Below are positions 8,350 to 17,188 of a stretch of DNA of 64,000 nt, one piece after another (the first letter of the stretch is position 1; each line of letters opens with the position of its first letter). The notes beneath the pieces are model-generated. The model was not told where the DNA came from and made no database searches. It worked only from the letters and a program-made list of their open reading frames with translations. The position numbers and the translations under genes are program-made. The stretch is from assembly GCF_007845675.1 (NCBI RefSeq), contig NZ_VOBR01000006.1, positions 124,001 through 188,000 of the forward strand. Reading direction: 5' to 3'. This DNA comes from Lentzea tibetensis. Lineage in GTDB: Bacteria; Actinomycetota; Actinomycetes; Mycobacteriales; Pseudonocardiaceae.

Positions 8350-9471
8350 GTGGCCAACATCGTGATCGTCCACGCGGGTGAGTCACCCCCGGAGACCTGG
8401 GACGCGAGCCTGTTCCTGGCAGGCCCGACCCCGCGCTCGGCCGACGTGCCGTCGTGGCGTCCCGCGGCGCTGCGGGAGCTCGTCTGGGAGGGACCCGGCA
8501 CGCTGGCGGTGTTCGTCCCCGAGCCGCGCGACGGTTCCGTGTGGCCGGACTACACGTCGCAGATCACCTGGGAGCTGCACTGGGGCGACCGCTGCGACGT
8601 GGTGCTCTTCTGGATCCCGCGCGGACCCGGCATGCCCGCGCTGACGACCAACGACGAGTTCGGCAGGTGGAAGGACAGCGGCCGGGTCGTGCTCGGCACG
8701 CCACCCGCCGCCGAACACGTGCGCTACCAGCGCGAGTACGCGACGACGCACCGCATCTCGCTGTCGGACACCCTGCCGGACACCGTGGCCTCCGCACTGA
8801 GCCTGCTGACGCCCGGCGCGACCCGCGCCGGCGGCGAGCGGCACGTGCCGCTGCTGGTGTGGCGGACGCCGTCGTTCCAGTCCTGGCTCAGCCGGGTGCG
8901 CGAGGCCGGCGACGAGCTGCGGTCCGGCAGGCTGGAGTGGACGTGGCGGTCCGGCAGGTCCCTGTTCCTCTGGGCGTTCCACGCGCAGCTGTACGTGGCG
9001 TCCGAGGACCGCGTGAAGTCCAACGAGGTCGTGCTGTCGCGGCCGGACATCGCGTGCGTGGTCGCCTATCGCCGGGCGTCGGTCCCGCTGGACACCGAGG
9101 TGGTGCTGGTGCGCGAGTTCCGCTCGCCCGGCGGGTTCGTCCACGAACTGCCCGGCGGGTCGAATCCGGCCCCGATGCCGATGCTCGAGCTCGCCGCCGT
9201 GGAGCTCGCGGAGGAGACCGGCGTGCGGGTGCCGCTCGACCGGCTCCGCGCGCACCACCACCGGCCGCTCGCCGCCAGCTTCTCCGCACACCGGCAGCAC
9301 GTGTTCTCCGTCGAGCTGACCGCCGACGAGATGGCGCGGCTGCGGCCCGCGGGCAACCACGACGAGTCCGAGCGCACCTACCCCGAGGTGCACCGGCTCG
9401 GTGACCTGCTGAAGAACGGCGCGACGGACTGGACCACCCTGGGTGCGCTCGCGGAGGTGGTGTTCTCGTGA
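8350..9471 (+). CDS. Nucleoside 2-deoxyribosyltransferase-like domain fused to a Nudix hydrolase
   Basis: The 373-residue protein begins with a domain of about 145 residues containing FLAGPTPR and a DVVLFWIPRG block, as in deoxyribosyltransferase-like proteins. After a linker of about 60 residues, the C-terminal part holds a Nudix fold with ELPGG followed by ELAAVELAEETGV. The Nudix box normally has Arg before the first Glu of the REUXEE core; here that position is Val, while the metal-binding EE pair is kept. The fusion suggests handling of damaged or modified nucleotides, but this is inferred. It overlaps the next gene by one base (TGATG). Confidence 0.75.
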   Translation: MANIVIVHAGESPPETWDASLFLAGPTPRSADVPSWRPAALRELVWEGPGTLAVFVPEPRDGSVWPDYTSQITWELHWGDRCDVVLFWIPRGPGMPALTTNDEFGRWKDSGRVVLGTPPAAEHVRYQREYATTHRISLSDTLPDTVASALSLLTPGATRAGGERHVPLLVWRTPSFQSWLSRVREAGDELRSGRLEWTWRSGRSLFLWAFHAQLYVASEDRVKSNEVVLSRPDIACVVAYRRASVPLDTEVVLVREFRSPGGFVHELPGGSNPAPMPMLELAAVELAEETGVRVPLDRLRAHHHRPLAASFSAHRQHVFSVELTADEMARLRPAGNHDESERTYPEVHRLGDLLKNGATDWTTLGALAEVVFS

Positions 9472-9971
9472 TGGAGCGGTTCACCCCGGACCAGGCCGAG
9501 GAGCTGGCCGACTTCCTGACCTCGTCGGACTGGCCGTTCCACAGCCGTGTCCCCGACCGGTCCACGGTCCTGCGGCAGGTCGCGGACGGCCACTGGGACG
9601 GTCCGTCCGCGCAGACGTTCTGGATCGAGCGTCGTGGCGTCGTGCGGCTGTTCGACCTCGACGACGGCTCGCCGTTGTTCGACCTGCGCATCGCCGCCGC
9701 CGAACGCGGTCGCGGGCTCGGTTCGCGGGCCGTCGGGTGGCTGACCGGGTACCTGTTCGAGACGCTGCCGGCCAACCGGGTCGAGGCGACCACCAGGGCG
9801 GACAACCACGCCATGCGCGCGGTGCTGGCGAAGCACCGCTACGTGCTCGAGGCCAGGTACCGGCAGACGTGGCCGGACCGCGCGGGAGTGCTGCACGACG
9901 GCGTCGGCTACGCGGTGCTGCGCCAGGACTGGGATTCGGGCTCCGTCACGCCGGTGAACTGGGAGTTTTGA
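9471..9971 (+). CDS. GNAT-family N-acetyltransferase
   Basis: The 166-residue protein shows the GNAT acetyl-CoA pyrophosphate loop as ERGRGLGSRAVGWL near residues 80-93, then the RADNHAMRAVLAKHRYVLEA pattern of the C-terminal half (motif B). Substrate is unknown; many relatives modify protein N-termini or small amines. It is translationally coupled to the Nudix fusion gene. A GTG one codon earlier (9468) is an equally possible start. Confidence 0.8.
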   Translation: MERFTPDQAEELADFLTSSDWPFHSRVPDRSTVLRQVADGHWDGPSAQTFWIERRGVVRLFDLDDGSPLFDLRIAAAERGRGLGSRAVGWLTGYLFETLPANRVEATTRADNHAMRAVLAKHRYVLEARYRQTWPDRAGVLHDGVGYAVLRQDWDSGSVTPVNWEF

Positions 9972-10140
9972 CGAGGTGGCGGAACGGTCCCCCTGACCGC
10001 GTGCCCGCCACCTCGTCCCCCCGGTCCGTGGATCCCCTTGTCCACGCCGCAGAGCTTGGCACCGCCAACCTGAAGTGACGCTGAACGATCCTGAACCGGA
10101 TTTCAGGACTGGATCATGGCTGATGCGGCACCCTGCTCCC

Positions 10141-10812
10141 ATGCGTGTGCTCGTGGTGGAGGACGACCGGCGCCTCGCCGACCTGCTCGTCCGCGGCCTG
10201 ACCGCGGAGGGTTTCGCGGTCGACGTGGAGCGGAACGGCACGGACGGGCTCTGGCGGGCGCGTGAGCACCCGTACGACGTGATCGTCCTGGACATCATGC
10301 TGCCGGGCCTGAACGGCTACCGCGTGTGCAACGAGCTGCGCGAAGCTGGCGTGTGGACGCCGATCCTGATGCTCACCGCGAAGGACGGCGAGTTCGACGA
10401 GGCCGAGGGGCTCGACACCGGCGCGGACGACTACCTCACCAAGCCGTTCTCCTACGTCGTGCTGGTGGCACGGCTGCGCGCGCTGGCGAGGCGGTCGAGA
10501 ACGGCGCAGCCCGTGTTGCTGCGGGCCGGTGACCTCGTGCTGGACCCGGTGAGCCGCGAGTGCCGCCGGGGCACCACGCCGATCGACCTGAAGGCGAAGG
10601 AGTTCGCCGTGCTCAACTACCTGCTGCGACACGCGAACGAGGTCGTGACGAAGTCCGAGATCATCGACGGCGTGTGGGACGCGGCGCAGGATCCGGACCC
10701 CAACCTCGTCGAGGTGTACATCAGCGCGTTGCGGCGCAAGATCGACGCGCCGTTCGACCGGCGGTCGATCACGACGGTGCGCGGCGTCGGCTACCGGCTG
10801 GTGGACCGATGA
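10141..10812 (+). CDS. OmpR-family response regulator
   Basis: The 223-residue regulator has a receiver domain with acidic pair ED (residues 8-9), phospho-accepting Asp51 in VIVLDIMLPG and Lys101 in LTKPF. A winged-helix DNA-binding domain ends in TVRGVGYRLVDR. ATG 10141 is chosen because it begins the canonical MRVLVVEDD; an upstream in-frame start would add 22 non-family residues. Its stop overlaps the histidine kinase start (ATGA), a standard two-component operon. The signal is unknown. Confidence 0.93.
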   Translation: MRVLVVEDDRRLADLLVRGLTAEGFAVDVERNGTDGLWRAREHPYDVIVLDIMLPGLNGYRVCNELREAGVWTPILMLTAKDGEFDEAEGLDTGADDYLTKPFSYVVLVARLRALARRSRTAQPVLLRAGDLVLDPVSRECRRGTTPIDLKAKEFAVLNYLLRHANEVVTKSEIIDGVWDAAQDPDPNLVEVYISALRRKIDAPFDRRSITTVRGVGYRLVDR

Positions 10813-12239
10813 GGTCGTTGCAGGTCAAGGTGACCGTGCTGGCGACCGTCATCACGGCGTTGCTGCTCGGTGCGGCGACCGTGCTCGTCGCCTACTCGTT
10901 GCGCGACCAGATCGAGCGGCGCAGCACGGACGACTCGCGGATCTCGTACCTCTGCACGCCAGACGGGTGCACGGAGATCCGGTCCCTCGAGATGATGCTC
11001 ATGCCGAAGCGTCAGGAGTTCGTCCGCTACTCGACGACGTTGGTGGCGCCCGAGCTGTCGTTGTGGCCGTTGAGCGACCCGGCGGCGACGCCCTACTTCG
11101 TACTGGGAACCGAGGAACCGAGCCGGCCTGACCCGCGCGGCGGCGTCGCGCGGGCGCAGGAGGAGCTGAACTTCTCGGTGCTGATGGTCGCCGGCATCGC
11201 GCTGTCGATCACCTCGCTGGTCGGCCTGATGGTGTTCGCGACGACCGGGCGGGTGCTGCGGCCGGTCGAGGCGATGCGCCAGGAGCTGGCCGAGATCAAC
11301 GAGAACAACCTGACCCGCCGCGTGCCCGTGCCGGACATGGACAACGAGATCATGCGGCTGGCCGTGACGATCAACGAGACCATGGACCGGGTGCACCGCG
11401 CGATGGAGGACACCCGCCGGTTCGTCGCGGACGCGTCGCACGAGCTGCGCAGCCCGCTCGCCGCGCTGCGGGCCGAGCTGGAGATCGCGCTGTCGCACCC
11501 GAAGCTCGCGGACTGGCCCGCGGTCGTCAGCAACGCGCTGGACGACGCCGAACGCCTCCAGGAGCTGACGACCGACCTGCTGCTGCTCGCGCGCCTCGAC
11601 GCGGAGGCCGCGCTGCGCGAGGAACCGGTGGACCTCACCGCCGTCGTGCAGCGGGAGGTGGTGCGGCGCAGGCTGACCGAGGTCGAGCTGGTGACGGACG
11701 TCGAGGCGCGCCCGGTGCTCGTCGCCGGCCGTCGCGCGCAGCTGTCCCGGCTGCTCGGCAACCTGCTCGACAACGCAGAGCGCCACGCGTCGTCCACGGT
11801 GACCGTCCGGCTGCGCGGCGGCCCCGAAGCGGTGCTGGAGGTGACCGACGACGGACCGGGAATCCCGTTGCCGGACAGGGAACGCGTCTTCGACCGGTTC
11901 ACCCGGCTCGACGACGCGCGCACGCGTGACGCGGGCGGCGCGGGGCTCGGACTGGCGATCGCCCGCCGCATCGCGTCACGCCACCACGGCACCCTGGAGG
12001 CCACCGACGCCGCGGACTTCCACGGAATCCGTTTCGTGGCAACACTTCCCGCGGGCGAGCCGACGCAGGTGCCGACGGCGTCCACCGCCCCGCAGCGGAC
12101 CGGGGACGACGTGTGGCAGTTCGTCAACGGCTCGTTCGTCGCCGTGCACGCGCACCTCCCCGAACCCCGTGAGCCGGTAGCCGAGAAAGGACTGGAGCTG
12201 GCGCTGATCTTCGGTGAGCACGAGCCGGTGCCCGTGTGA
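10809..12239 (+). CDS. Two-component sensor histidine kinase
   Basis: The 476-residue membrane kinase has an N-terminal transmembrane segment, a short extracytoplasmic region of about 90 residues with two Cys (YLCTPDGCTEI), a second membrane segment and a HAMP domain. The HisKA block FVADASHELRSPLAALRAE carries phospho-accepting His211. The HATPase domain contains DNAERHAS and DDGPGIP. The CxxxxxC pair in the sensor loop could form a disulfide outside the cell, which is inference. A roughly 60-residue tail after the ATPase domain is unusual. It partners with the response regulator just upstream. Confidence 0.92.
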   Translation: MRSLQVKVTVLATVITALLLGAATVLVAYSLRDQIERRSTDDSRISYLCTPDGCTEIRSLEMMLMPKRQEFVRYSTTLVAPELSLWPLSDPAATPYFVLGTEEPSRPDPRGGVARAQEELNFSVLMVAGIALSITSLVGLMVFATTGRVLRPVEAMRQELAEINENNLTRRVPVPDMDNEIMRLAVTINETMDRVHRAMEDTRRFVADASHELRSPLAALRAELEIALSHPKLADWPAVVSNALDDAERLQELTTDLLLLARLDAEAALREEPVDLTAVVQREVVRRRLTEVELVTDVEARPVLVAGRRAQLSRLLGNLLDNAERHASSTVTVRLRGGPEAVLEVTDDGPGIPLPDRERVFDRFTRLDDARTRDAGGAGLGLAIARRIASRHHGTLEATDAADFHGIRFVATLPAGEPTQVPTASTAPQRTGDDVWQFVNGSFVAVHAHLPEPREPVAEKGLELALIFGEHEPVPV

Positions 12240-12285
12240 CCGCGTTTCCCCTGTCGGCCGGAGCCACCGGCACTAGCCTGCGCAC

Positions 12286-12588
12286 ATGCGGATCTTCCTG
12301 ACCGTCTTCGGCATCGTCGTGCTGGCGTTCAGCGCCTGCTTCGCGTCCGTGCTCGGCATCCTGGCGTTCACGCCGACGATGTCCTGCACGGGCCGCGACA
12401 CCGGCGCGTGCGCGTACGGGCAGCTGCCGATGTGGCTGATGCTGATCGGCCCGTGGGTGATCGGGGTCGGAGCGAGCCTGGCGACCTGGGTCCGCACGCC
12501 GAACGGTCCGCGCCCCTACTGGCCGTGGATCGGCGTCGTCCTGATCATCGGTCTCTTCCTCACCGCGACGGGGATCGCCTCGTCGTAG
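12286..12588 (+). CDS. Small integral membrane protein
   Basis: The 100-residue protein has three predicted membrane segments (about residues 1-25, 48-68 and 78-98). A polar loop between the first two holds two Cys (SCTGRDTGACAYG). I recognise no function. Its last 29 bp overlap the 3' end of the convergent methyltransferase gene. Confidence 0.6.
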   Translation: MRIFLTVFGIVVLAFSACFASVLGILAFTPTMSCTGRDTGACAYGQLPMWLMLIGPWVIGVGASLATWVRTPNGPRPYWPWIGVVLIIGLFLTATGIASS

Positions 12589-13351
12589 CGAGCCGCACGC
12601 GGTAGGTCCACCACCACGGCTTGGCCGTGGCGAGCCTGCGTTCGGCGACCTCGCGCAGCGCGGCCAGGCCGATCTCCTCGTCGCTGTGCCCCGCGCGTTG
12701 CAACGCGACGACACCTCCCTGACTGCCCGCGATCTCCATCAACCGGGTCACGTCACCGGACTCCTCGTGGTGCAGGCAGATCTCGGCGACGTGGGCGAAG
12801 CTCGCGCGCAACCGGTCGACGTGCCCGACCTTCTCCGCGTACGCGGGACGCAGCCCCGCCGAGCCGTCCAGCGCGCGGTGCACCCGTTCGAACTCGCGGT
12901 ACGCGGCGTCCACTTCGGCGTCGACTCCCGGCGGCCAGTCGCAGTCGTACGCCGCGAACACGCCGCCCGGCCGCAGCAACCGCTTGATCTCGGGGAAGAC
13001 CGTCTCCGGGTCGAACCAGTGCAGTGCCTGGCTCGCCGTCACGACGTCCGCGCACGCGTCCGGCAGCCCGGTCGCCTCCGCCGTCCCGCCGACCAGCCGG
13101 ACGTCCGTTCCCGCGAACCGCCGTTCCGCCACCGCGCGCATGTCGGCCGACGGCTCGACCGCGGTGATCGACGACGCGACTCCTTGCCACAGCGCGGAAG
13201 ACGTCCCGGTACCGGCACCGAGGTCGACGACGTCCGGCGCGTCCACGCCGATCCACTGCCGGACCACGGCGACGATCTCGCGCGGTGGCCTCGGCCTGGC
13301 GCGGTCGTACAGCTCGGCGAAACCCGTGAACCTGGAAACGGCGTCAGTCAT
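12560..13351 (-). CDS. Class I SAM-dependent methyltransferase
   Basis: The 263-residue protein carries the methyltransferase signature VVDLGAGTGTSSALW (SAM-binding motif I), ITAVEPSADMRAVA (motif II) and VVTASQALHWFDPE, typical of the UbiE/Tam-like group. The acceptor is unknown. The ATG at 13351 is preferred. A GTG at 13360 lies inside the inverted repeat at 13354-13393, and AGGGTGG within that hairpin is the likely ribosome-binding site for 13351. Confidence 0.85.
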   Translation of the reverse strand: MTDAVSRFTGFAELYDRARPRPPREIVAVVRQWIGVDAPDVVDLGAGTGTSSALWQGVASSITAVEPSADMRAVAERRFAGTDVRLVGGTAEATGLPDACADVVTASQALHWFDPETVFPEIKRLLRPGGVFAAYDCDWPPGVDAEVDAAYREFERVHRALDGSAGLRPAYAEKVGHVDRLRASFAHVAEICLHHEESGDVTRLMEIAGSQGGVVALQRAGHSDEEIGLAALREVAERRLATAKPWWWTYRVRLATTRRSPSR

Positions 13352-13353
13352 GA

Positions 13354-13393
13354 AAACCACCCTGACAGCACGGGTGCGCTGTCAGGGTGGTTT
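13354..13393 (-). terminator. 16-bp perfect hairpin after the first subtilase gene
   Basis: The arms 13354-13369 and 13378-13393 are perfect complements around an 8-nt loop. Read on the minus strand the hairpin follows the subtilase stop codon (13412) and its far arm ends in TTT, as in an intrinsic terminator. It also covers the ribosome-binding site of the next gene. Confidence 0.8.
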
Positions 13394-13411
13394 CAGCGAT
13401 CTATCGCACTA

Positions 13412-14581
13412 TCAGGCCGTCGGGGCCAGGTACAGCAGTCGGTTCGGGGAACCGGTGCCGGGGTTGGTGACCTTCGACGGGGTGGACTGCGCCACCAGGT
13501 AGGAAGCCACCTGCGCCGGGGTCGCCGTGCGGTTGGCCTGCAGGTAACGCGCGGCCGCGCCGGCCACGTGCGGGGTCGCCATCGACGTGCCGGAGATGGT
13601 GTTCGTGGCGCTGTCGCTGGTGTTCCACGCCGACGTGATGCCCGAGCCCGGCGCGAAGATGTCCAGCACCGCACCGAAGTTCGAGTAGGACGCGCGGGCG
13701 TCGGTGCGCTCGGTCGCGCCGACGGTGATCGCCTCGGTCACACGAGCGGGCGAGAAGGTGCTCGCGTTGGCGTTGCTGTTGCCCGCCGCGATCGCGAACG
13801 TGACGCCCTTGGCGATCGCGTTGCGGACCGCGGTGTCGATGGACGTGTTCACGCCACCGCCGAGCGACAGGTTGGCGACCGCGGGCTTGACGTGGTTGTT
13901 GGCCACCCAGTCGATGCCCGCGACGACACCCGCGAGAGTGCCGCTGCCCGCGTTGTTCAGCACGCGCACGCCGTAGACGGTCGCACCCTTGGCGACGCCG
14001 TACTGCGAGCCCGCGATGGTCCCCGCGACGTGCGTGCCGTGGCCGTTGCCGTCCTGCGCCACCGCGTCGTTGTCGACGAAGTCGTGACCGTTGCGCGCGC
14101 GGCCACCGAAGGTCGAGTGGCTGATGCGCACACCGGTGTCGACGACGTAGACGTTCACGCCGCTACCCGTCGAGGTGTAGCTGTACGAACTGTTGAGCGG
14201 CAGGTTCTTCTGGTCGATCCGGTCGAGGCCCCACGAGGGCGGGTTGGTCTGGGTCGCCTGGGTGTGCACGACCACGTCCTGCTCGACGTACTCGACCGAG
14301 GGGTCCGCGGCGAGCTTGCGGGCCTGCGACTCGGACACCTTGACGTTGAAACCGTTGATGCTGCTGAAGTTCCGCTCGATCCGAGCGCCGTGCTTCGCGG
14401 CGACCGCGCCTGCCGATGTACCGTCCTTCAGCTTCACGATGAAGCTGCCGGCCACCTTCTCCGCGTCCGACGAGCGGATCTCGCCCTCGGCGGCGGAAGC
14501 TCCGGGCGCGATGAGGACGGACACGGCGACGGTCGCCACGCCGACTCCGGCCAGGAACCGGGTCATTCGTGTGTCACGCAT
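13412..14581 (-). CDS. Secreted S8 subtilisin-like serine protease (proteinase K/aqualysin type)
   Basis: The 389-residue preproprotein has a signal peptide (about residues 1-31), an I9-type inhibitor propeptide (about 45-106) and a peptidase domain. The catalytic triad is complete: Asp148 in VVDTGVR, His181 in GHGTHVAG and Ser333 in [11 protein letters not shown]. The oxyanion-hole Asn268 in IAAGNSN is present. The ATG at 14581 opens a normal signal peptide; the open frame continues upstream without a good start. It is the last of three tandem paralogues on this strand. Confidence 0.93.
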   Translation of the reverse strand: MRDTRMTRFLAGVGVATVAVSVLIAPGASAAEGEIRSSDAEKVAGSFIVKLKDGTSAGAVAAKHGARIERNFSSINGFNVKVSESQARKLAADPSVEYVEQDVVVHTQATQTNPPSWGLDRIDQKNLPLNSSYSYTSTGSGVNVYVVDTGVRISHSTFGGRARNGHDFVDNDAVAQDGNGHGTHVAGTIAGSQYGVAKGATVYGVRVLNNAGSGTLAGVVAGIDWVANNHVKPAVANLSLGGGVNTSIDTAVRNAIAKGVTFAIAAGNSNANASTFSPARVTEAITVGATERTDARASYSNFGAVLDIFAPGSGITSAWNTSDSATNTISGTSMATPHVAGAAARYLQANRTATPAQVASYLVAQSTPSKVTNPGTGSPNRLLYLAPTA

Positions 14582-14629
14582 TGAGTTGATTCCGTTCGTT
14601 GCAGGGTTTGCAGGGGACGAACAGATCGG

Positions 14630-14659
14630 AGCGTAAGCAGAAGACCCGGTTCCCATCAA
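14630..14659 (-). promoter_or_regulatory. Possible sigma-70-type promoter for the first subtilase gene
   Basis: On the minus strand TTGATG (14659-14654) and TACGCT (14635-14630) are separated by 18 bp and lie about 50 bp before the ATG at 14581. The elements fit actinobacterial vegetative promoters, but no experimental start is known. Confidence 0.35.
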
Positions 14660-14687
14660 GGAATCCTATGGAATGGACGGTCTTGAC

Positions 14688-15767
14688 TCAGCCGATTTCA
14701 ATGGGAGGCCAGTAAAGAATACGGTTGACGGGTGGCGTGCCTGGAGTGGCCATGGTAGTGAGAGCGCTCTCTACCTGGGCCGGTGTGGCCTTGGGGTTGA
14801 ACTGCAGGAACCTGACCGCGACTCCGGCCGCGTGCGGCGCGGCCATTGAGCCGCCACTCAGCACCCGGCTGTCCGTGTCATTCGTGATCCAGGCGGACGG
14901 AATGTTCACACCGGGCGCGTACAAGTCAACAGCCGGCCCGTAGTTCGAGAACGGAGCCTTCGTGTCGGTCTGCGTCAGCGCGCCGACGCAAATCACTTCC
15001 TTCACGCTGCACGGCGAGAAGTTGCCCGCGTCGGCGTTGCTGCCACCCGCGGCGCCGACGTAGGTGATGCCGGACTTGATGGAGTTCAGCACCGCGGCGT
15101 CCATCGCCGCGGACCTGGGTCCACCGAGCGACATGTTCGCCACGGCGGGCTTCACCGCGTTCTTGGTGACCCAGTCGATGCCCGCGATGACACCGGCGAT
15201 CGTGCCACTGCCGGTCGCGCCCAGCACCCGCACGCCGTGCACCGCGGCGGTCTTGGCCACGCCGTACTTGGTGCCGACCGCGATGGCGGCGACGTGCGTG
15301 CCGTGCCCGTTGGGGTCCTCGGCGACCGGGTCGTTGTCGACGAAGTCCCAGCCGTCGCGCGCCCGTCCGCCGAAGTCCACGTGCGTCTTGCGGATGCCGG
15401 TGTCGATCACGTACACGTTCGTGCCGCGCCCGGTGCTGGTGTAGGCGTAGCGCTGGTCGAGCGGCAGCTTGCGCTGGTCGATGCGGTCCAGGCCCCACGG
15501 CGGGTTGTACTGGACGGCGGTCGCGTGCACGACGTGGTCGCGTTCCACAGTGGACACGTTCGGGTCAGCCGCGAGCTGACGCGCCCTCGTTGAAGTCATG
15601 CGCGCGCTGAACCCGTTGAGAACGTTCGTGTACACGTGGTCCTTGGCTCCGCTGAAGGACGACACGGCGCCCTCCTTCAGAACCACGACGTACCGGTCGG
15701 TGGCGGCGCCCGCGGGTGTGACCACGACCGCCGCGGCCAGTACGGCGACTGTCAGCAGGGATCTCAT
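14688..15767 (-). CDS. Divergent secreted S8 subtilase lacking the oxyanion-hole Asn
   Basis: This 359-residue paralogue of its neighbours has a signal peptide (about residues 1-21), a short I9-like propeptide and a peptidase domain. Triad residues are present: Asp122 (VIDTGIR), His155 (GHGTHVAA) and Ser307 ([11 protein letters not shown]). At the oxyanion position the neighbours have AAGNSN, but this protein has AAGGSN, so the Asn is Gly at residue 242. Other conserved positions also drifted: GTS to GGS around the Ser, and GTIAG to AIAVG after the His. Two Cys (253 and 260) are unique to this copy. It may be weakly active or specialised. Start 15767 has AGGAAA upstream. Confidence 0.85.
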   Translation of the reverse strand: MRSLLTVAVLAAAVVVTPAGAATDRYVVVLKEGAVSSFSGAKDHVYTNVLNGFSARMTSTRARQLAADPNVSTVERDHVVHATAVQYNPPWGLDRIDQRKLPLDQRYAYTSTGRGTNVYVIDTGIRKTHVDFGGRARDGWDFVDNDPVAEDPNGHGTHVAAIAVGTKYGVAKTAAVHGVRVLGATGSGTIAGVIAGIDWVTKNAVKPAVANMSLGGPRSAAMDAAVLNSIKSGITYVGAAGGSNADAGNFSPCSVKEVICVGALTQTDTKAPFSNYGPAVDLYAPGVNIPSAWITNDTDSRVLSGGSMAAPHAAGVAVRFLQFNPKATPAQVESALTTMATPGTPPVNRILYWPPIEIG

Positions 15768-15792
15768 GATTTTCCTTTCACACAGGGGAAAA

Positions 15793-15818
15793 GCCCCGGC
15801 TCGTGCCCGAGCCGGGGC
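15793..15818 (-). terminator. Intrinsic terminator between two subtilase genes
   Basis: A perfect 10-bp stem (15793-15802 with 15809-15818) around a 6-nt loop lies 17 bp past the stop of the upstream gene (15835). On the minus strand it is followed by TTTTCCCC. Confidence 0.85.
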
Positions 15819-15834
15819 CGTCTTGCAGCGGAAA

Positions 15835-17007
15835 TCAGGAGGTGGGTGCGAAGTGGAGCAGGCGGGTCGTCGTGCCCGCTCCGGGGTTGGTGACCTTGTT
15901 GGGCGTGGCCGCGGCGACGATCGCCGCCTCCACCTGTGCGGGCGTCTGGTTGAACCCGCCCTGCAGGTGGCGAGCGACGACACCGACGACGTGCGGCGTC
16001 GCCATCGAGGTGCCGGAGATGGTGTTCGTGGCCGTGTCACTGGTGTTCCACGCCGACGTGATGCCGGTGCCGGGCGCGAAGACGTCGACGATCGGGCCGA
16101 AGTTCGAGAACGACGAACGACGGTCGGTGATCTCGGTCGAGCCGACGGTGATGGCTTCCTTCACGCGGGCGGGTGAGGTGTTCGCCGCGTTGGTGTTGGC
16201 GTTGCCCGCCGCGACCGCGAACGTGACGCCCTTCAGGATGGCGCCGCGCACGGCCTGGTCGAGCGCGGTGTTCGCGCCGCCGCCGAGAGACATGTTGGCG
16301 ACAGCCGGCTTGACGTGGTTCGTGCCCACCCAGTCGATGCCCGCGATGACGCCGGCCAGCGTGCCGCTGCCCTGGTTGTTCAGGACGCGGACCGCGTGGA
16401 TGGTGACGTCCTTCGCCACACCGAACGTCGTGCCGCCGATGGTGCCGGCGACGTGCGTGCCGTGGCCGTGGCCGTCCTGCGCGACGTTGTCGTTGTCGAC
16501 GAAGTCACGGCCGTTCTTGGCGCGGCCACCGAAGTCGCGGTGCGTGATCCGCACACCGGTGTCGAGCACGTAGGCGTTCACGTTCTTGCCGGAGGAGTTG
16601 TAGGTGTACTTCTTGTCCAGCGGCAGGAGGCGCTGGTCGATGCGGTCGATGCCCCAGGAGGGCGGGTTGACCTGGGTCGCCTGAAGTCGCATGACCTGGT
16701 CGACCTGGACGTACTCGACGGCCGGGTCCGCGGCGAGTCTGCGCGCCTGGCGCTCGCTCATCTTGACCGAGAAACCCTTGATGGTGCTCGAGTACACGTG
16801 CCCGACCTGTCCGCCGAACTTCGCGGCGAGACCGTTCGCGTTCGCGGAGAGCACGTCGTCACGCATCTTGACGATGTAGCTGCCCGGAACCACTTCCGCG
16901 CCGTCAGCGGCGCTGATGTTGCCTTCGGCCGCCTGTGCGGGCCCGGCGACCATGGTGAGTGCCGTCGCGATGACGGCGGAGCAGAGCAGGGATGCTGTCT
17001 TGCGCAT
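15835..17007 (-). CDS. Secreted S8 subtilisin-like serine protease
   Basis: The 390-residue preproprotein is the first of three tandem subtilases in reading direction. It has a signal peptide ending near AQA (residue 27), an I9 propeptide starting GSYIVKMRD, and a complete active site. The Asp lies in VLDTGVR, the His in GHGTHVAG, the oxyanion Asn in VAAGNAN and the Ser in [11 protein letters not shown]. The inhibitor domain folds the enzyme and is then cleaved off. A strong hairpin terminator follows, so each protease gene probably has its own transcript. Confidence 0.93.
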   Translation of the reverse strand: MRKTASLLCSAVIATALTMVAGPAQAAEGNISAADGAEVVPGSYIVKMRDDVLSANANGLAAKFGGQVGHVYSSTIKGFSVKMSERQARRLAADPAVEYVQVDQVMRLQATQVNPPSWGIDRIDQRLLPLDKKYTYNSSGKNVNAYVLDTGVRITHRDFGGRAKNGRDFVDNDNVAQDGHGHGTHVAGTIGGTTFGVAKDVTIHAVRVLNNQGSGTLAGVIAGIDWVGTNHVKPAVANMSLGGGANTALDQAVRGAILKGVTFAVAAGNANTNAANTSPARVKEAITVGSTEITDRRSSFSNFGPIVDVFAPGTGITSAWNTSDTATNTISGTSMATPHVVGVVARHLQGGFNQTPAQVEAAIVAAATPNKVTNPGAGTTTRLLHFAPTS

Positions 17008-17188
17008 TCGCCTAGTCCTTGCCTCGCAGGGTCGTGCAGGGATCCAATCGAGACTATTGGCGGCGTAATAGTTCTCCAGGCAACAAGATTTCCCAATTTT
17101 GATTCACGGGAAAACCGCCGATCGGCTGTACCGCGACGTCTTTTCAGCCGGTACGTTCACAACTCGGCGTGGGCGAAACGGAGGGGTG

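Noticed and set aside
12686-14584. 632-codon frame opposite the methyltransferase and first subtilase
   Set aside because: It spans two well-supported genes on the other strand and is rich in Arg, Val and Gly as expected for antisense frames in GC-rich DNA.
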